DNA of 64,000 nucleotides from an uncultured Caryophanales bacterium (GCA_902464635.1 CABQKC010000004.1:1-64000), one strand, 5' to 3'; shown: positions 33,894 through 42,752, counted from the first letter of the stretch. The notes: generated by a model not told the origin, from the sequence alone. Numbers and translations: made by a program.

Positions 33894-33979
33894 ATTATCA
33901 TTATTTTGATAATTCTTTTCCAAAAGAAACAAGTTCAATTCAAATATGACATACTATAGCCATGTCCAAGGAGGATTAT

Positions 33980-35209
33980 ATGTTTACTGATGCAAAAAAC
34001 AAATTTGCCAAGTATGGAGTAGACGTTGAAAAGGCGTTAAGCGAAATAAAAGAATATGCTTTATCTGTCCATTGCTGGCAAGGCGATGATGTTTTGGGTT
34101 TCCAAAATAGCGGAGCCTTAACTGGAGGAATTCAAACAACTGGAAACTATCCAGGAAGAGCAAGAAACTTTGCTGAATTAAAAGAAGATATCGATTTTGC
34201 CTTCTCAATGATGCCAGGAAAGAAAAGGCTAAATCTACATGCGATATATGCAGTTAATGATGGAAATAAAACCATTGATAAACTAACTATTGAAGACTTT
34301 AAGCCATGGATGAGTTGGGCTAAAGAAAATAATGTTTCATTAGATTTCAACCCAACTTTCTTCTCTAACCCAATGGTTAAGGATGGCTTGACCTTATCTT
34401 CTCCAGATGAAGAAGTCCGTAGCTTCTGGGTAAGACACGGCAAGGTTTGTAGAGAAATCGCTAATGAATTTGGAAAAGCCCAAGGAAATCCTTCTTTATG
34501 CAATATCTGGATTCCTGACGGAATGAAAGATGTCCCAGCCGATAGGCTTGGTCCAAGAATGAGATTAAAGAAGTCCCTAGACGAGATATATTCAGTCAAA
34601 TATCCAAGCGAAAACTTGATGGATGCCGTCGAAAGTAAGGTATTTGGAATTGGATTAGAATCATTTACCGTCGGTTCTAGCGAATTCTATCAAAACTATG
34701 CCGCATTAAATGGAGTTTCCTGCTTATTGGATAATGGACATTATCATCCAACTGAAAATGTTGCTGATAAGATCCCATCATTATTGTGCTTCTATCCAAA
34801 GATTGCACTTCATCTTACCCGTCCAGTTAGATGGGATAGCGACCATGTAATTATCAAAGATGACACCATGCAGGATCTTTGCAATGAAATCGTTCGTTGC
34901 GGTGGCAAAGATAGAGTTGTTATCGGGCTTGATTACTTCGATGCATCTATTAATAGGATTGCCGCTTGGGTAATTGGAGAAAGAAGCGTTCAAAAATGCT
35001 TATTACAAGCTTTATTAACCCCATGGGAAGAATTAAAAAGACTACAAGATGCCGGTGATTTTACCCACTTGCTTGAATTAGAAGAAAGGGTAAAAGACCT
35101 ACCATATTCTACAATTTATGAAGAATATCTAAGAAGAGAAAACATGAAAGAAAACATCATGGAAGATGTTGATAGATACGAAAAGGAAGTCTTATCAAAA
35201 AGAAGGTAA
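33980..35209 (+). CDS. rhaA: L-rhamnose isomerase
   Basis: The 409-residue product matches RhaA over its full length. It contains VHCWQGDDVLGF, the metal-binding/catalytic region LDNGHYHPTENVADKI, and RWDSDHVIIKDD. It isomerises L-rhamnose to L-rhamnulose with a divalent metal. I choose ATG 33980 because AAGGAGG (33968-33974) lies just before it. An upstream in-frame ATG at 33962 directly follows a TACTAT box and would give six extra residues. rhaD follows after five bases. Confidence 0.93.
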   Translation: MFTDAKNKFAKYGVDVEKALSEIKEYALSVHCWQGDDVLGFQNSGALTGGIQTTGNYPGRARNFAELKEDIDFAFSMMPGKKRLNLHAIYAVNDGNKTIDKLTIEDFKPWMSWAKENNVSLDFNPTFFSNPMVKDGLTLSSPDEEVRSFWVRHGKVCREIANEFGKAQGNPSLCNIWIPDGMKDVPADRLGPRMRLKKSLDEIYSVKYPSENLMDAVESKVFGIGLESFTVGSSEFYQNYAALNGVSCLLDNGHYHPTENVADKIPSLLCFYPKIALHLTRPVRWDSDHVIIKDDTMQDLCNEIVRCGGKDRVVIGLDYFDASINRIAAWVIGERSVQKCLLQALLTPWEELKRLQDAGDFTHLLELEERVKDLPYSTIYEEYLRRENMKENIMEDVDRYEKEVLSKRR

Positions 35210-35214
35210 TTAAA

Positions 35215-36033
35215 ATGAATCCAGTAGAAACAAGTTTTTTAAAAAGATTTGCCAAACTTTGTGGCGATGGCTATAGAAAAGGATGGCATGAGCGTAATGG
35301 TGGCAACCTTTCCTACCGTATGAATGAAGAGGAAGTAAATGAAGTAATGGATTCCTTAAATACTTCTACTCCTTGGATAAAGATTGGCGCAAGTGTTCCA
35401 ACCTTGGCTAATGAATATTTCCTAGTCAAATGCACTGGCTGCTATATGATGAATATGGAAAGCGATCCTGAATCCAATTGCGGGATCATCAAAGTCGATG
35501 AAAAGGGTGAAAATTACCGTATTGAATGGGGAATGAAAGGTGGAAACCATCCAACTTCCGAACTTCCAAGCCATTTAATGAATCTAGCTGTTGTAAAGGC
35601 TAGGACAAATGGCAAATATAGAATCGTCTACCATTGCCATCCAGCCAATGTTATTGCTCTTACCTTCGTCTTACCTCTAGATAACAAGACTTGGAGCCAT
35701 AAGATGTGGGAAATGATGACTGAATGCCCAATTATCTTCCCTGCTGGAGTCGGAGTTGTTCCTTGGATGGTTCCTGGCGGAGAAGAAATTGCCTTAGCTA
35801 CTTCTAAGTTAATGGAAACATATGATGTTGCTATCTGGGCACATCATGGAATATTCGTAACTGGGGAAACATTTGATTCAACTTGGGGATTAATTGATAC
35901 TGTTGATAAGAGTGCTGATATATTAGTTAAAGTCTTATCGATGGGTGGAATCAAACAAACTATCACCGATGATGATTTCAGGGCCTTACAAAAGCCATAT
36001 CACGTCACTGTTAATCCAGAATTCCTAGATTAA
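35215..36033 (+). CDS. rhaD: Rhamnulose-1-phosphate aldolase
   Basis: The 272-residue class II aldolase shows HERNGGNLSYRM (phosphate site), GGNHPTSELPSHLMN (catalytic Glu), YHCHPANVIALTF (two zinc His) and AIWAHHGIFVTG (third His). It splits L-rhamnulose-1-phosphate into dihydroxyacetone phosphate and lactaldehyde. The gene is five bases after rhaA and ends the operon at a strong terminator. No lactaldehyde-handling enzyme or rhamnose transporter lies in the window. Confidence 0.94.
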   Translation: MNPVETSFLKRFAKLCGDGYRKGWHERNGGNLSYRMNEEEVNEVMDSLNTSTPWIKIGASVPTLANEYFLVKCTGCYMMNMESDPESNCGIIKVDEKGENYRIEWGMKGGNHPTSELPSHLMNLAVVKARTNGKYRIVYHCHPANVIALTFVLPLDNKTWSHKMWEMMTECPIIFPAGVGVVPWMVPGGEEIALATSKLMETYDVAIWAHHGIFVTGETFDSTWGLIDTVDKSADILVKVLSMGGIKQTITDDDFRALQKPYHVTVNPEFLD

Positions 36034-36048
36034 TAAAATAATCGAACT

Positions 36049-36078
36049 AAGGGCTATCGTTAAATGGTGGCCCTTTTT
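36049..36078 (+). terminator. Terminator of rhaAD
   Basis: AAGGGC (36049-36054) and GCCCTT (36070-36075) form the stem, followed by a T run. Confidence 0.8.
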
Positions 36079-36126
36079 AAGTGCAAAAAAAAGAGGAACA
36101 AGCCTCTTCTAATTTGTTTTTGGTTT

Positions 36127-37164
36127 TTATTTGCCTTCGTAAGGCCTTAATGACCTCATTGACATCCACATTATTCTTAAACCGAACAGGAAGATGAATC
36201 CCATCATGGCGAATTGTGGAAGCAAGAATCCAACGATTAAGGATAATATAGCAGGGGAAACTGAAGCCCAATAAGCCATCTTTTGGGTTTCCCAGAATGT
36301 ATAGATCCTAAATGGATTACGTTTTCCTCTAGTCATTAAGAATATGACTAATCCGAACAGGAATTCTAAGCCAACGTAAACAGCTGCCATGATACCGCAA
36401 TAAGTCCAGGATTGGGTGTTCTTTTGGGTTTCGGCGCAATCGTTTAGGAATGATGCATAATTGAGTTTTAGCTTTTCAGCATATTCGATGGTGTTTTTAT
36501 CAACATCTGTTGGGGCTAGATTCTTTAAATGTAACCCTTCGCTTCTATCATAGATTCCATTAATTACGGAAGAACTAGAAGCGTCTGCTTTAACCTTGAA
36601 TACATAGATTGTCTTTTTTCCTAATAAAAGAGCGTTGCTGGAATACTTATCTTTTTCACCGCCTCTAGCAATGTCGGTATAAGGGTTTTTGTTGTTTACG
36701 ACACGTGCATAGAAGTCATAATCAGAAAGAGCTCCATCGTTGTAGAAGGCTTCAAATATGGTTTTATTTGAATCGGCATTTTTGACTGTATACCATTTTT
36801 GGTCTTCGCTAGAGAAAGTGGAAGTCCATTTGTTATCGGTGTCGACTAATGTTGAATCTTTTACTACAAAATCGACTCCTTTTTCTTCCATGAAATTTTG
36901 GAAGTGGACTAAGCCATTTTCGTAACCATAAGTAGCTGATCCTAACATGCTTGTTCCGTACTTGGTTTTCATGTTTGTTGTGAAGGAAGGAATCAATGCG
37001 ATTATGACGGATAAGATTCCGAATATTATTGGTAAATACCAGTGCCATTCACGGCCCGTTTTTATGCAGGCGTCGTTAGATATTAATGTCTTGAAACCTA
37101 AGGTGATTTTAGCCTTTGTTTCTGCTGACATTTTTTGTTTGTTTTTCTTTTTATTTTTAGACAT
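36127..37164 (-). CDS. DUF1189-like membrane protein of unknown function
   Basis: The 345-residue product has a basic N-terminus, one membrane helix (about 44-62, WHWYLPIIFGILSVIIALIP), a large extracytoplasmic region (about 65-240), and three C-terminal helices (about 255-275, 300-320, 320-335). This arrangement resembles DUF1189 proteins of Bacilli, but I cannot confirm the family. Two extracytoplasmic Cys (NDCAET and QSWTYCG) are close together. No neighbouring gene gives a hint: it lies alone between the rhaAD terminator and a divergent unknown gene. Confidence 0.55.
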   Translation of the reverse strand: MSKNKKKNKQKMSAETKAKITLGFKTLISNDACIKTGREWHWYLPIIFGILSVIIALIPSFTTNMKTKYGTSMLGSATYGYENGLVHFQNFMEEKGVDFVVKDSTLVDTDNKWTSTFSSEDQKWYTVKNADSNKTIFEAFYNDGALSDYDFYARVVNNKNPYTDIARGGEKDKYSSNALLLGKKTIYVFKVKADASSSSVINGIYDRSEGLHLKNLAPTDVDKNTIEYAEKLKLNYASFLNDCAETQKNTQSWTYCGIMAAVYVGLEFLFGLVIFLMTRGKRNPFRIYTFWETQKMAYWASVSPAILSLIVGFLLPQFAMMGFIFLFGLRIMWMSMRSLRPYEGK

Positions 37165-37317
37165 TTTTCAATTTAACCTTTGCAAAGCAAAGATAACAAT
37201 ACACGAGTAGAGGCGATTTTAAAAGAGAAGATATGAGTTTAAGAAATAAATTTTATGACTTTTTCATTTTATTTTTATCGTGTCTTCGGTTTTACTAACT
37301 AATTTATTTTATCTTTT

Positions 37318-37350
37318 AACTGCATACTTTTTATAAATATATATGCAGTT
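37318..37350. repeat. 9-bp inverted repeat upstream of an unknown gene
   Basis: AACTGCATA (37318-37326) is the exact inverse of TATGCAGTT (37342-37350). It sits 15-47 bases upstream of a TATAAT box (37365-37370), an operator-like position over the -35 region. Confidence 0.55.
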
Positions 37351-37364
37351 AGAAATATAATTTG

Positions 37365-37370
37365 TATAAT
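37365..37370 (+). promoter_or_regulatory. -10 box with start codon seven bases downstream
   Basis: TATAAT (37365-37370) followed by seven bases and the ATG at 37378; no SD. Leaderless transcript expected. Confidence 0.6.
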
Positions 37371-37377
37371 TACCTCA

Positions 37378-38418
37378 ATGGAAGAATTATTGGATTTAGA
37401 TAAACAATTGTTTCTAACCTTCTCCAAAGATTTGTTTTCAAAATTCCAAGTTATCGAGAATAAAAGATTTGATTTGAAGAAGTTGGATTCGCTAAAAAAC
37501 ATTGACTTGTTGACAGCTAAATCCAAACTTGATGAAGCATACTTTTTACTTTGTTTAGACAAAAGAAAAATTAGGCAAAATAGTAAGAAAGAAATTACTA
37601 AAAATAGCAAGTGCAAAACTGATAACGAAAAGCTATTTGTAAACCTTCTTGAATTACTTAATGATATTGATATTTTAGATGGGTCTGATTTAAGTGAAAA
37701 AATCATTAAATCCACTTATCTAAAATTAAAAGAAGGCGTTGGAGAATCTAACAAATCTGTTGTAGGAGTTTCTTCTAGGTTTTCTAAGGCAATGGAATCT
37801 TTATTAGCGCCTTATCCAACCGAAACTTCTTCTTTGCTTGTTACTTTGTTGAAACAATTAAAACTTTCTAGCAGGCATAAAGAAAACAATATGTTATTAA
37901 CTTCAATTGTCTTTATTGGATGCTTTTTAGCCATTTCTCCTTTTGAGTTTTATAACGTCTCCATGAGTCTTCTTTTACTAGATTGCCTTCTTTATAAATT
38001 TGGCTATGACTTTATGAGTTATAGAAGTCTTTCTAGATTTATTTATAAAGATAAAAAAGAATTTAATCGCATATATAGGCAACTTAGAAATTCCTATAAA
38101 CAAAACAAATTAAATGTATCCGAATTTGTCCTGTTCATTCTTTCGACCATGGGTGATATCTATTCCTCTTTATCATATTCGTATTCTTTAATTCTAGAAA
38201 AGAATAAGAGCCAAGATAAGATCTATACTCTTATTAAAGAAAGCAAGGCACCTGTTTCAAAAGAAGATATCGAAGAAACGTTATTTATTTATTCAAAGAC
38301 AACGATAGAGAAATCTCTAGGAGAACTATGTAGCCAAAACAAAATAAGGCTTATTAATTTTGGAAGATATTCGACCTATGTTTTATCTTCTTCGTCCTCT
38401 TCGATTTTCATTTTCTAA
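37378..38418 (+). CDS. Hypothetical protein with a central membrane pair
   Basis: The 346-residue protein is not recognised. Residues 1-170 are charged and helical. Two hydrophobic segments lie at about 178-215 (TSIVFIGCFLAISPFEFYNV, SMSLLLLDCLLYKF). A C-terminal part (about 275-325) has a winged-helix feel (IKESKAPVSKEDIEETLFIY, then TIEKSLGELCSQNKIRLINF). The last six residues are a Ser run plus IFIF. A sensor with a DNA- or protein-binding tail is possible. An operator-like palindrome precedes the leaderless promoter. Confidence 0.5.
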   Translation: MEELLDLDKQLFLTFSKDLFSKFQVIENKRFDLKKLDSLKNIDLLTAKSKLDEAYFLLCLDKRKIRQNSKKEITKNSKCKTDNEKLFVNLLELLNDIDILDGSDLSEKIIKSTYLKLKEGVGESNKSVVGVSSRFSKAMESLLAPYPTETSSLLVTLLKQLKLSSRHKENNMLLTSIVFIGCFLAISPFEFYNVSMSLLLLDCLLYKFGYDFMSYRSLSRFIYKDKKEFNRIYRQLRNSYKQNKLNVSEFVLFILSTMGDIYSSLSYSYSLILEKNKSQDKIYTLIKESKAPVSKEDIEETLFIYSKTTIEKSLGELCSQNKIRLINFGRYSTYVLSSSSSSIFIF

Positions 38419-38439
38419 TTGTTCAATTATAATTTTCTC

Positions 38440-38952
38440 ATGTCAAAATCGATTAAGAAAGAAAATAGAAAGGGGTCGCTTGTATATACATCAGCCGTCT
38501 TTTTCCTTTTATCAGGCCTTTCTTTCTTTATCCCATTTTGTTCTTATCAAGATGAATATGGGGTAACTGCAGGACTTACTTCCTATAAGATATTAATAGG
38601 AGGGGAAGATACTTTTTATTTAAATTCCCACCTATATTCATTCTCATATAAATTAAATATCCCACTATTATTGATGCTTCAATTATGCTTGCTTTCTATT
38701 GTTGCATCCATATTCGGAAAAAGAGATAAAACAAATTTAATAATCGCGACTATTCTAGGAGCAATCACATTTATTCTTAATTGTTTTTCCTTGCCGCTTG
38801 CCACTTTATCCTCTTCTTTATTAATAAATGGGCTTAGGCCAGGGGTAGGATATTTCTTCTCTTTAGGATTTTGCTTTATTGCTTTAGCTAATTTGCTTAT
38901 TTGCCTTTTTCCCATTATATTTAAGAAGAAGCAAAAGGATTACGAATTATAA
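38440..38952 (+). CDS. Four-helix membrane protein of unknown function
   Basis: I start it at ATG 38440 because a TATAAT box (38428-38433) ends six bases before it; a TTG 21 bases upstream would lie in the promoter. The 170 residues contain four hydrophobic helices (about 18-35, 73-93, 102-125, 140-162) and a Lys-rich end. No family is recognised. It is the last protein gene before tmRNA. Confidence 0.5.
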   Translation: MSKSIKKENRKGSLVYTSAVFFLLSGLSFFIPFCSYQDEYGVTAGLTSYKILIGGEDTFYLNSHLYSFSYKLNIPLLLMLQLCLLSIVASIFGKRDKTNLIIATILGAITFILNCFSLPLATLSSSLLINGLRPGVGYFFSLGFCFIALANLLICLFPIIFKKKQKDYEL

Positions 38953-39017
38953 TTTTCTTTATTTTTAACCCCTTATGCTTTATATTCTTCTAGCCTAATT
39001 TCTTAGGCAATTGTTCT

Positions 39018-39414
39018 GGGGCCGTCATGGTTTTGACGGAGAGTAGAAAATTAGCAGTTGCAGTGGAGTGACGATCCATAACGTCAAAAAAACAATAACT
39101 GACAATAGTTATATTTTTGGGAACCGCGCTTTAAACCGCGCTTCCTGCGCTTGCGCTTAATTTAGCACCGACATAGGTTCCTCGTTCTGAGGACAAGCAC
39201 GCTCCCTGTGGTTTACTCGTCTCACGCACAGGTGTAGTGTCATACCAAGGCGATAAGCTTCTTTCATTGGCTAGGGAAAGAGGACGAAAATCTATAGCCT
39301 ATCTAGCGAAACTTACGGCATCTTAGCCGCTAGTGATATTCGATGCCGTCTAAACTGTAGATGCTGCTAAGGGTCATTCTTCGGACCGGAGTTCGATTCT
39401 CCGCGACTCCACCA
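39018..39414 (+). ncRNA. ssrA: tmRNA (ssrA)
   Basis: The 5' end GGGGCCGTCATGGTTTTGAC and the 3' end (GGTTCGATTCTCCGCGACTC followed by CACCA, with the T-arm GGAGTTCGATTCTCC) are diagnostic of tmRNA. The sequence ATAACT before the resume codon matches the Bacillus type. Reading from GAC after it gives DNSYIFGNRALNRASCACA then TAA, a 19-residue tag. Most Bacillota tags end in Ala-Leu-Ala-Ala, so a tag ending in Cys-Ala-Cys-Ala is unusual. tmRNA rescues stalled ribosomes together with SmpB. A terminator follows and accessory locus 2 begins 280 bases later. Confidence 0.95.
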
Positions 39415-39425
39415 ATAAAAGCATT

Positions 39426-39458
39426 AGTTTGATACAGCAAAACGTGTCAAACTTTTTT
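39426..39458 (+). terminator. tmRNA terminator
   Basis: AGTTTGATAC pairs with GTGTCAAACT (39444-39453; one G-U pair), followed by seven T. Confidence 0.88.
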
Positions 39459-39652
39459 TATTTTTACAAGCGTTTTATTTCTTCTGCTGGTTCGAACTCG
39501 TGAACATCAATGGGTTTAGAAAGGTCGGAACTATTGAACTTTCGTTTGAGATTAATTTAGCGCGGTTCTTTATGAACAAATAATACTTCCTAAGTTTTTT
39601 ATATTTGAAATAGCAATAGGAATTGGATTTAGGTATATTGATAAAGCCAATA

Positions 39653-39681
39653 GACGTATTTTCAATATAAATGCATTTATT
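39653..39681 (+). promoter_or_regulatory. Sigma-regulon promoter 1 (autoregulation of the sigma operon)
   Basis: GACGT (39653-39657), exactly 15 bases, then GCATTTATT (39673-39681). The same layout with one or two changes occurs before the peptidase gene and the radical SAM gene. The start codon lies 17 bases after the element. Confidence 0.65.
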
Positions 39682-39698
39682 TGGTATGGAAGATTATT

Positions 39699-40226
39699 GT
39701 GAAAACATTAGAATCAAGATTAAAGAAAGCCTTGAAATCGGGGGACCAAGAGGCAATAAAACAATGTTGCTCCGAGATTTTTGTTACTTACGAAAGACTC
39801 GTTTTTCATATAGCGAATCAGGTTCTTCATAATGACGAGATGGCTCGAGATGCTTTAAGCGAAACCTTTCTCTCCTTCATGTCTAATCTTGATACTATAG
39901 AGTTGAAATCCATTAAATATTATCTTGTTCAAGCCAGCAAACAAATATCTATAAGAACGCTATATAAAAGTGGGAATAAGGTCGAATATGATGATGACAT
40001 TGCCTCAAAAGGACCGAACGAACCGGATGTTCATGCTAAATTGGATGCAGAATCCGCGTTATCATGCCTTGATGAGGAAGAACGAAAAATAGTCATCATG
40101 AAAATCGAATATGGTTACAAATTCAAAGAAATAGGATTGGAACTTGACATAAGTGAAAATGCAGCGAGTAGTAAATATACGAGATCGATTAAGAAAATGA
40201 AAAACCATTTGGAGGAAAAACGATGA
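39699..40226 (+). CDS. ECF-type sigma factor (locus 2)
   Basis: The 175-residue protein from GTG 39699 (GGAAG site upstream) shows sigma region 2 (VFHIANQVLHNDEMARDALS then ETFLSFMSNL, about 38-68). Region 4 follows (LDEEERKIVIMKIEYGYKFK then EIGLELDISENAASSKYTRS, about 120-160). Sigma3 is absent, as in ECF factors. It overlaps the next gene by four bases, the usual sigma/anti-sigma coupling. Its own promoter region carries the element shared with the peptidase and radical SAM genes, so it probably directs all three units. Regulon membership is inferred from that motif. Confidence 0.8.
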   Translation: MKTLESRLKKALKSGDQEAIKQCCSEIFVTYERLVFHIANQVLHNDEMARDALSETFLSFMSNLDTIELKSIKYYLVQASKQISIRTLYKSGNKVEYDDDIASKGPNEPDVHAKLDAESALSCLDEEERKIVIMKIEYGYKFKEIGLELDISENAASSKYTRSIKKMKNHLEEKR

Positions 40227-40819
40227 GAAAAAAAGAGGTGGAAAGGAAAGCGAAAGAAGAGTTTGAACAAACTCTTTCAAGCTCTGGTGTTTCTTTCGAT
40301 GCGCTCGCCTCGAAAGTAGATTTCTCCAAATATGAGAAGAAGCATAAACCGTTCTTCAAAAAACCTTGGGCCTATGCGCTAGCTTCTTTTGCTTTGGTAG
40401 TAGTCGCTACTGGAACCACAATCGGCATTGTTTTAGGAACCAAAGGCTACAACCATGTTGAGCATCAATTCTACGAGGGGGTTTATCTCTTATCGGAGAT
40501 TACCAGCGAATATAATGTTCAGGAGTTGCCAAAACCAGATGCTACAGACAAGATTGTCATAAGTAGTGAACCAACGAGCAAAACTTATTATGCTTTATCC
40601 AAGGAAGAAACCGGATACGAAGGTTATCTTTCTGTTTTTGGCGTTCTTGAGGAATATAAGATGACTGTTGCGGAAAGCTATCAAGGAGGGCTAAAATTTT
40701 CCTTTAATTATGCTGACACGGATTTTTTTGCTCGAATCTATGGATCCGTAAACGAAAAAGACATCTTTTGTTCCATCGAAGCACCATCTAAATCGCTTTC
40801 ATTTGTCTTTTCTAAATAA
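40223..40819 (+). CDS. Single-pass membrane protein, candidate anti-sigma factor (locus 2)
   Basis: The 198-residue protein has a charged cytoplasmic N-terminus (1-47), one membrane helix (about 48-72, KPWAYALASFALVVVATGTT) and an extracytoplasmic domain of about 125 residues. It lacks the His-x3-Cys-x2-Cys zinc motif of ZAS anti-sigmas. Position and topology, with the ATGA overlap to the sigma gene, make it the natural anti-sigma partner, holding the sigma at the membrane until a signal outside releases it. No sequence family is recognised, so the role is inference. Confidence 0.6.
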   Translation: MRKKEVERKAKEEFEQTLSSSGVSFDALASKVDFSKYEKKHKPFFKKPWAYALASFALVVVATGTTIGIVLGTKGYNHVEHQFYEGVYLLSEITSEYNVQELPKPDATDKIVISSEPTSKTYYALSKEETGYEGYLSVFGVLEEYKMTVAESYQGGLKFSFNYADTDFFARIYGSVNEKDIFCSIEAPSKSLSFVFSK

Positions 40820-40821
40820 AA

Positions 40822-40854
40822 TTTCGACGGATTTTGTCTCTTTGCGTATTTATT
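40822..40854 (+). promoter_or_regulatory. Sigma-regulon promoter 2 (peptidase-lipoprotein operon)
   Basis: TTTCGACGG (40822-40830), 15 bases, GTATTTATT (40846-40854). It is identical in both boxes and in spacing to the element before the radical SAM gene (42811-42843). AAGGAGG and the peptidase ATG follow within 20 bases. Confidence 0.75.
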
Positions 40855-40873
40855 AGGTACAAGGAGGCAATTT

Positions 40874-42166
40874 ATGCTGAAATTTCTAAGTGCCGTCATG
40901 CTACTTGGTGCGATTGCGGCTCTCACAAACCACTCGCACCAACCAATTAACGGAACAGCCGAATCACACATATCGTCGATTCTGCGTCATGACGTCAAGA
41001 TTAAAAAAATCAAATCTAGTTCCGAAAAAAACAGGCTGATTTCTCTCGCCGAAGAAAAAATGAGAGAAACAATAGGGGATGAATCCCTAAAAGCAAAAGA
41101 AACAAGAATCGTTCATGATTTCGTCGAAAATGAATATCTCTTTGTATCTTTTGGGTCTATAGGCTATGACGTTGTAAATGTTGCTAACGACGACGTTGTA
41201 GAAATTTCGCCTTTTGCTGGGATGCCGTTTTCTGATGAAGATAATGCTTACTATGTCCCGTGGATAGGTTATTTCAGACGTTTAGGGAATTTATATTTCA
41301 ATGTTCAAGATGGGCATGAACTAAGCCATGATGAGGTAGAAAAATTAAAAGAGGAGTCATCCAGGTTTGCTGCGCAATCGGTTATTGATGCGACCGAAAA
41401 CCAAACCAACGCTAATTTATGTAAAAAGGCCAAGGTTGGACCTAAAAAGACCGCAACACCTCCAACGAATAATCCAATAAATAGTGGCATCATCTATGCG
41501 GATCATGAAGTTCCATATTCCTGGTTTTTTAAGAGAAATTATAACCAATTTCCAACCAACGATACCGGCACTTGTGGTTATGTTTCTGCGTCTATGCTGC
41601 TTGCATATAATGAAATCTTTAAAAGCACTGGATATTTTTCCGCGAAGGAATCCGCCGATTATATAACCCCTTATGTGGGATCGTTTAGCCCTAATGGATG
41701 GAATGGCGTGCCCGACCTTTCTGATTCTTTTCCGAAATCAGTATGGGGCAAAAATATTGGCAGTTCCGTACCGTCGACAATTCATAGTGCTATTGATTCG
41801 TTTATGAACGGAAAAAATAAACAATATGAGGTTTATGAATACGTTTGGAAATTCGCAACAATCACAGACCCTGTAAAAGAAGGGTGTCCAGCGGCTTACT
41901 TTGGAAATATACAAAGCCCTACAAACAGTGACGCTTGGGCGGATCATGTTGTAACCGTATACGGCTATTATAACGATGGTAAGTTGCTGGTTCATTATGG
42001 TTGGGAAGGTTATTCACAAGTTGTTATGTCTCAGCTTGGCATATTTAAGCAAGGAGGAGTCATCGCCATTTATAATAAGTCAGAACACGTCCATAACGAT
42101 CGCTACTTCGTTGATCGCTCAACTGGTAAACGTTATTGTGGATGCGGTCGACTTATGTCCTGTTAA
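40874..42166 (+). CDS. Secreted papain-like cysteine peptidase, streptopain/C10-like (locus 2)
   Basis: The 430-residue protein has a signal peptide (MLKFLSAVMLLGAIAALT). A pro-domain follows at about 35-190 (FVSFGSIGYDVVNVANDDVV). The catalytic domain has DTGTCGYVSASMLLAYNE (Cys 234), WADHVVTVYGYYNDG (His 358) and LLVHYGWEGY (Trp motif about 376). The layout and Cys position match the locus 1 peptidase. The C-terminus reads RYFVDRSTGKRYCGCGRLMS then Cys, with three Cys in the last nine residues; locus 1 has RFFCTDRNSLTWPSC in the same place. AAGGAGG precedes the ATG. It is co-transcribed with the lipoprotein gene 10 bases downstream. Probably made as an exported zymogen; target unknown. Confidence 0.78.
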   Translation: MLKFLSAVMLLGAIAALTNHSHQPINGTAESHISSILRHDVKIKKIKSSSEKNRLISLAEEKMRETIGDESLKAKETRIVHDFVENEYLFVSFGSIGYDVVNVANDDVVEISPFAGMPFSDEDNAYYVPWIGYFRRLGNLYFNVQDGHELSHDEVEKLKEESSRFAAQSVIDATENQTNANLCKKAKVGPKKTATPPTNNPINSGIIYADHEVPYSWFFKRNYNQFPTNDTGTCGYVSASMLLAYNEIFKSTGYFSAKESADYITPYVGSFSPNGWNGVPDLSDSFPKSVWGKNIGSSVPSTIHSAIDSFMNGKNKQYEVYEYVWKFATITDPVKEGCPAAYFGNIQSPTNSDAWADHVVTVYGYYNDGKLLVHYGWEGYSQVVMSQLGIFKQGGVIAIYNKSEHVHNDRYFVDRSTGKRYCGCGRLMSC

Positions 42167-42176
42167 GGAGGCGTTT

Positions 42177-42752
42177 ATGCTGAAAATGAACAAAAGAAAC
42201 ATTATGTTGGCTACGTTGTGTTCGATTGGTTGTGTGTTGATCTCCTCCTGTGGCAATAATGCTTCCGATATTCCTCTTTTTGGGATTATCGAAGGTACCT
42301 ATTATTATGAATCGCAGGAAGGTGCTCTGCCTGAAGGCTGGTCTTTTGGGAAAAATTCTAAATTCGAATTTGTCGAAATGGGGCCTCCCGAATCCTATGA
42401 CAAGCTCACGACATTGGAAAACGGTTCTTGGCAAATGCAAAAATTCACCATTGGAGAAGATGGAGTGGGACAAGTAAATAGTAACTGCAAAATGGTTTGG
42501 TCGAACACGCCATTTGACACGATGTCCTATCTTAAGGTCGCTGGTACTTACAAAACAAGCGACAATGTAGCCACAATGGTGATGATTTCACCTATTTATT
42601 CTTTAAACGATACTTGGGGCGATGTGTTTAAAGGCATAGATTGTGCCATCACACCATTAGAAAAAAACGATTATTCAAAACGAAAGATTTCTATTTCTTT
42701 TATCCAGAACAATGAAACAGAGAACAAGCTTATCGTTACCTTTTCTATGTAA
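42177..42752 (+). CDS. Lipoprotein of locus 2
   Basis: The start is set by AAGGAGG just before ATG 42177; 191 residues. The signal MLKMNKRNIMLATLCSIGCV leads to LISSCGNN with the lipidated Cys at 25. The mature part is beta-rich with motifs PESYDKLTTLENGSWQMQKF and WGDVFKGIDCAITPLEK. Unlike the locus 1 lipoprotein it has no Cys tail. The first bases and the ribosome site resemble those of the peptidase gene upstream, from which it is 10 bases away. Role unknown: cofactor, inhibitor or target of the peptidase are options. A terminator follows. Confidence 0.7.
   Translation: MLKMNKRNIMLATLCSIGCVLISSCGNNASDIPLFGIIEGTYYYESQEGALPEGWSFGKNSKFEFVEMGPPESYDKLTTLENGSWQMQKFTIGEDGVGQVNSNCKMVWSNTPFDTMSYLKVAGTYKTSDNVATMVMISPIYSLNDTWGDVFKGIDCAITPLEKNDYSKRKISISFIQNNETENKLIVTFSM

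Noticed and set aside
39480..39520. GGTTCGAACTC as the T-arm of a tRNA behind tmRNA
   Set aside because: No acceptor stem, anticodon arm or CCA can be drawn around it. No tRNA gene is supported anywhere in the window.
41976..42176. Longer version of the locus 2 lipoprotein starting inside the peptidase gene
   Set aside because: It would bury the lipoprotein signal; AAGGAGG before ATG 42177 and the lipobox fix the shorter start.
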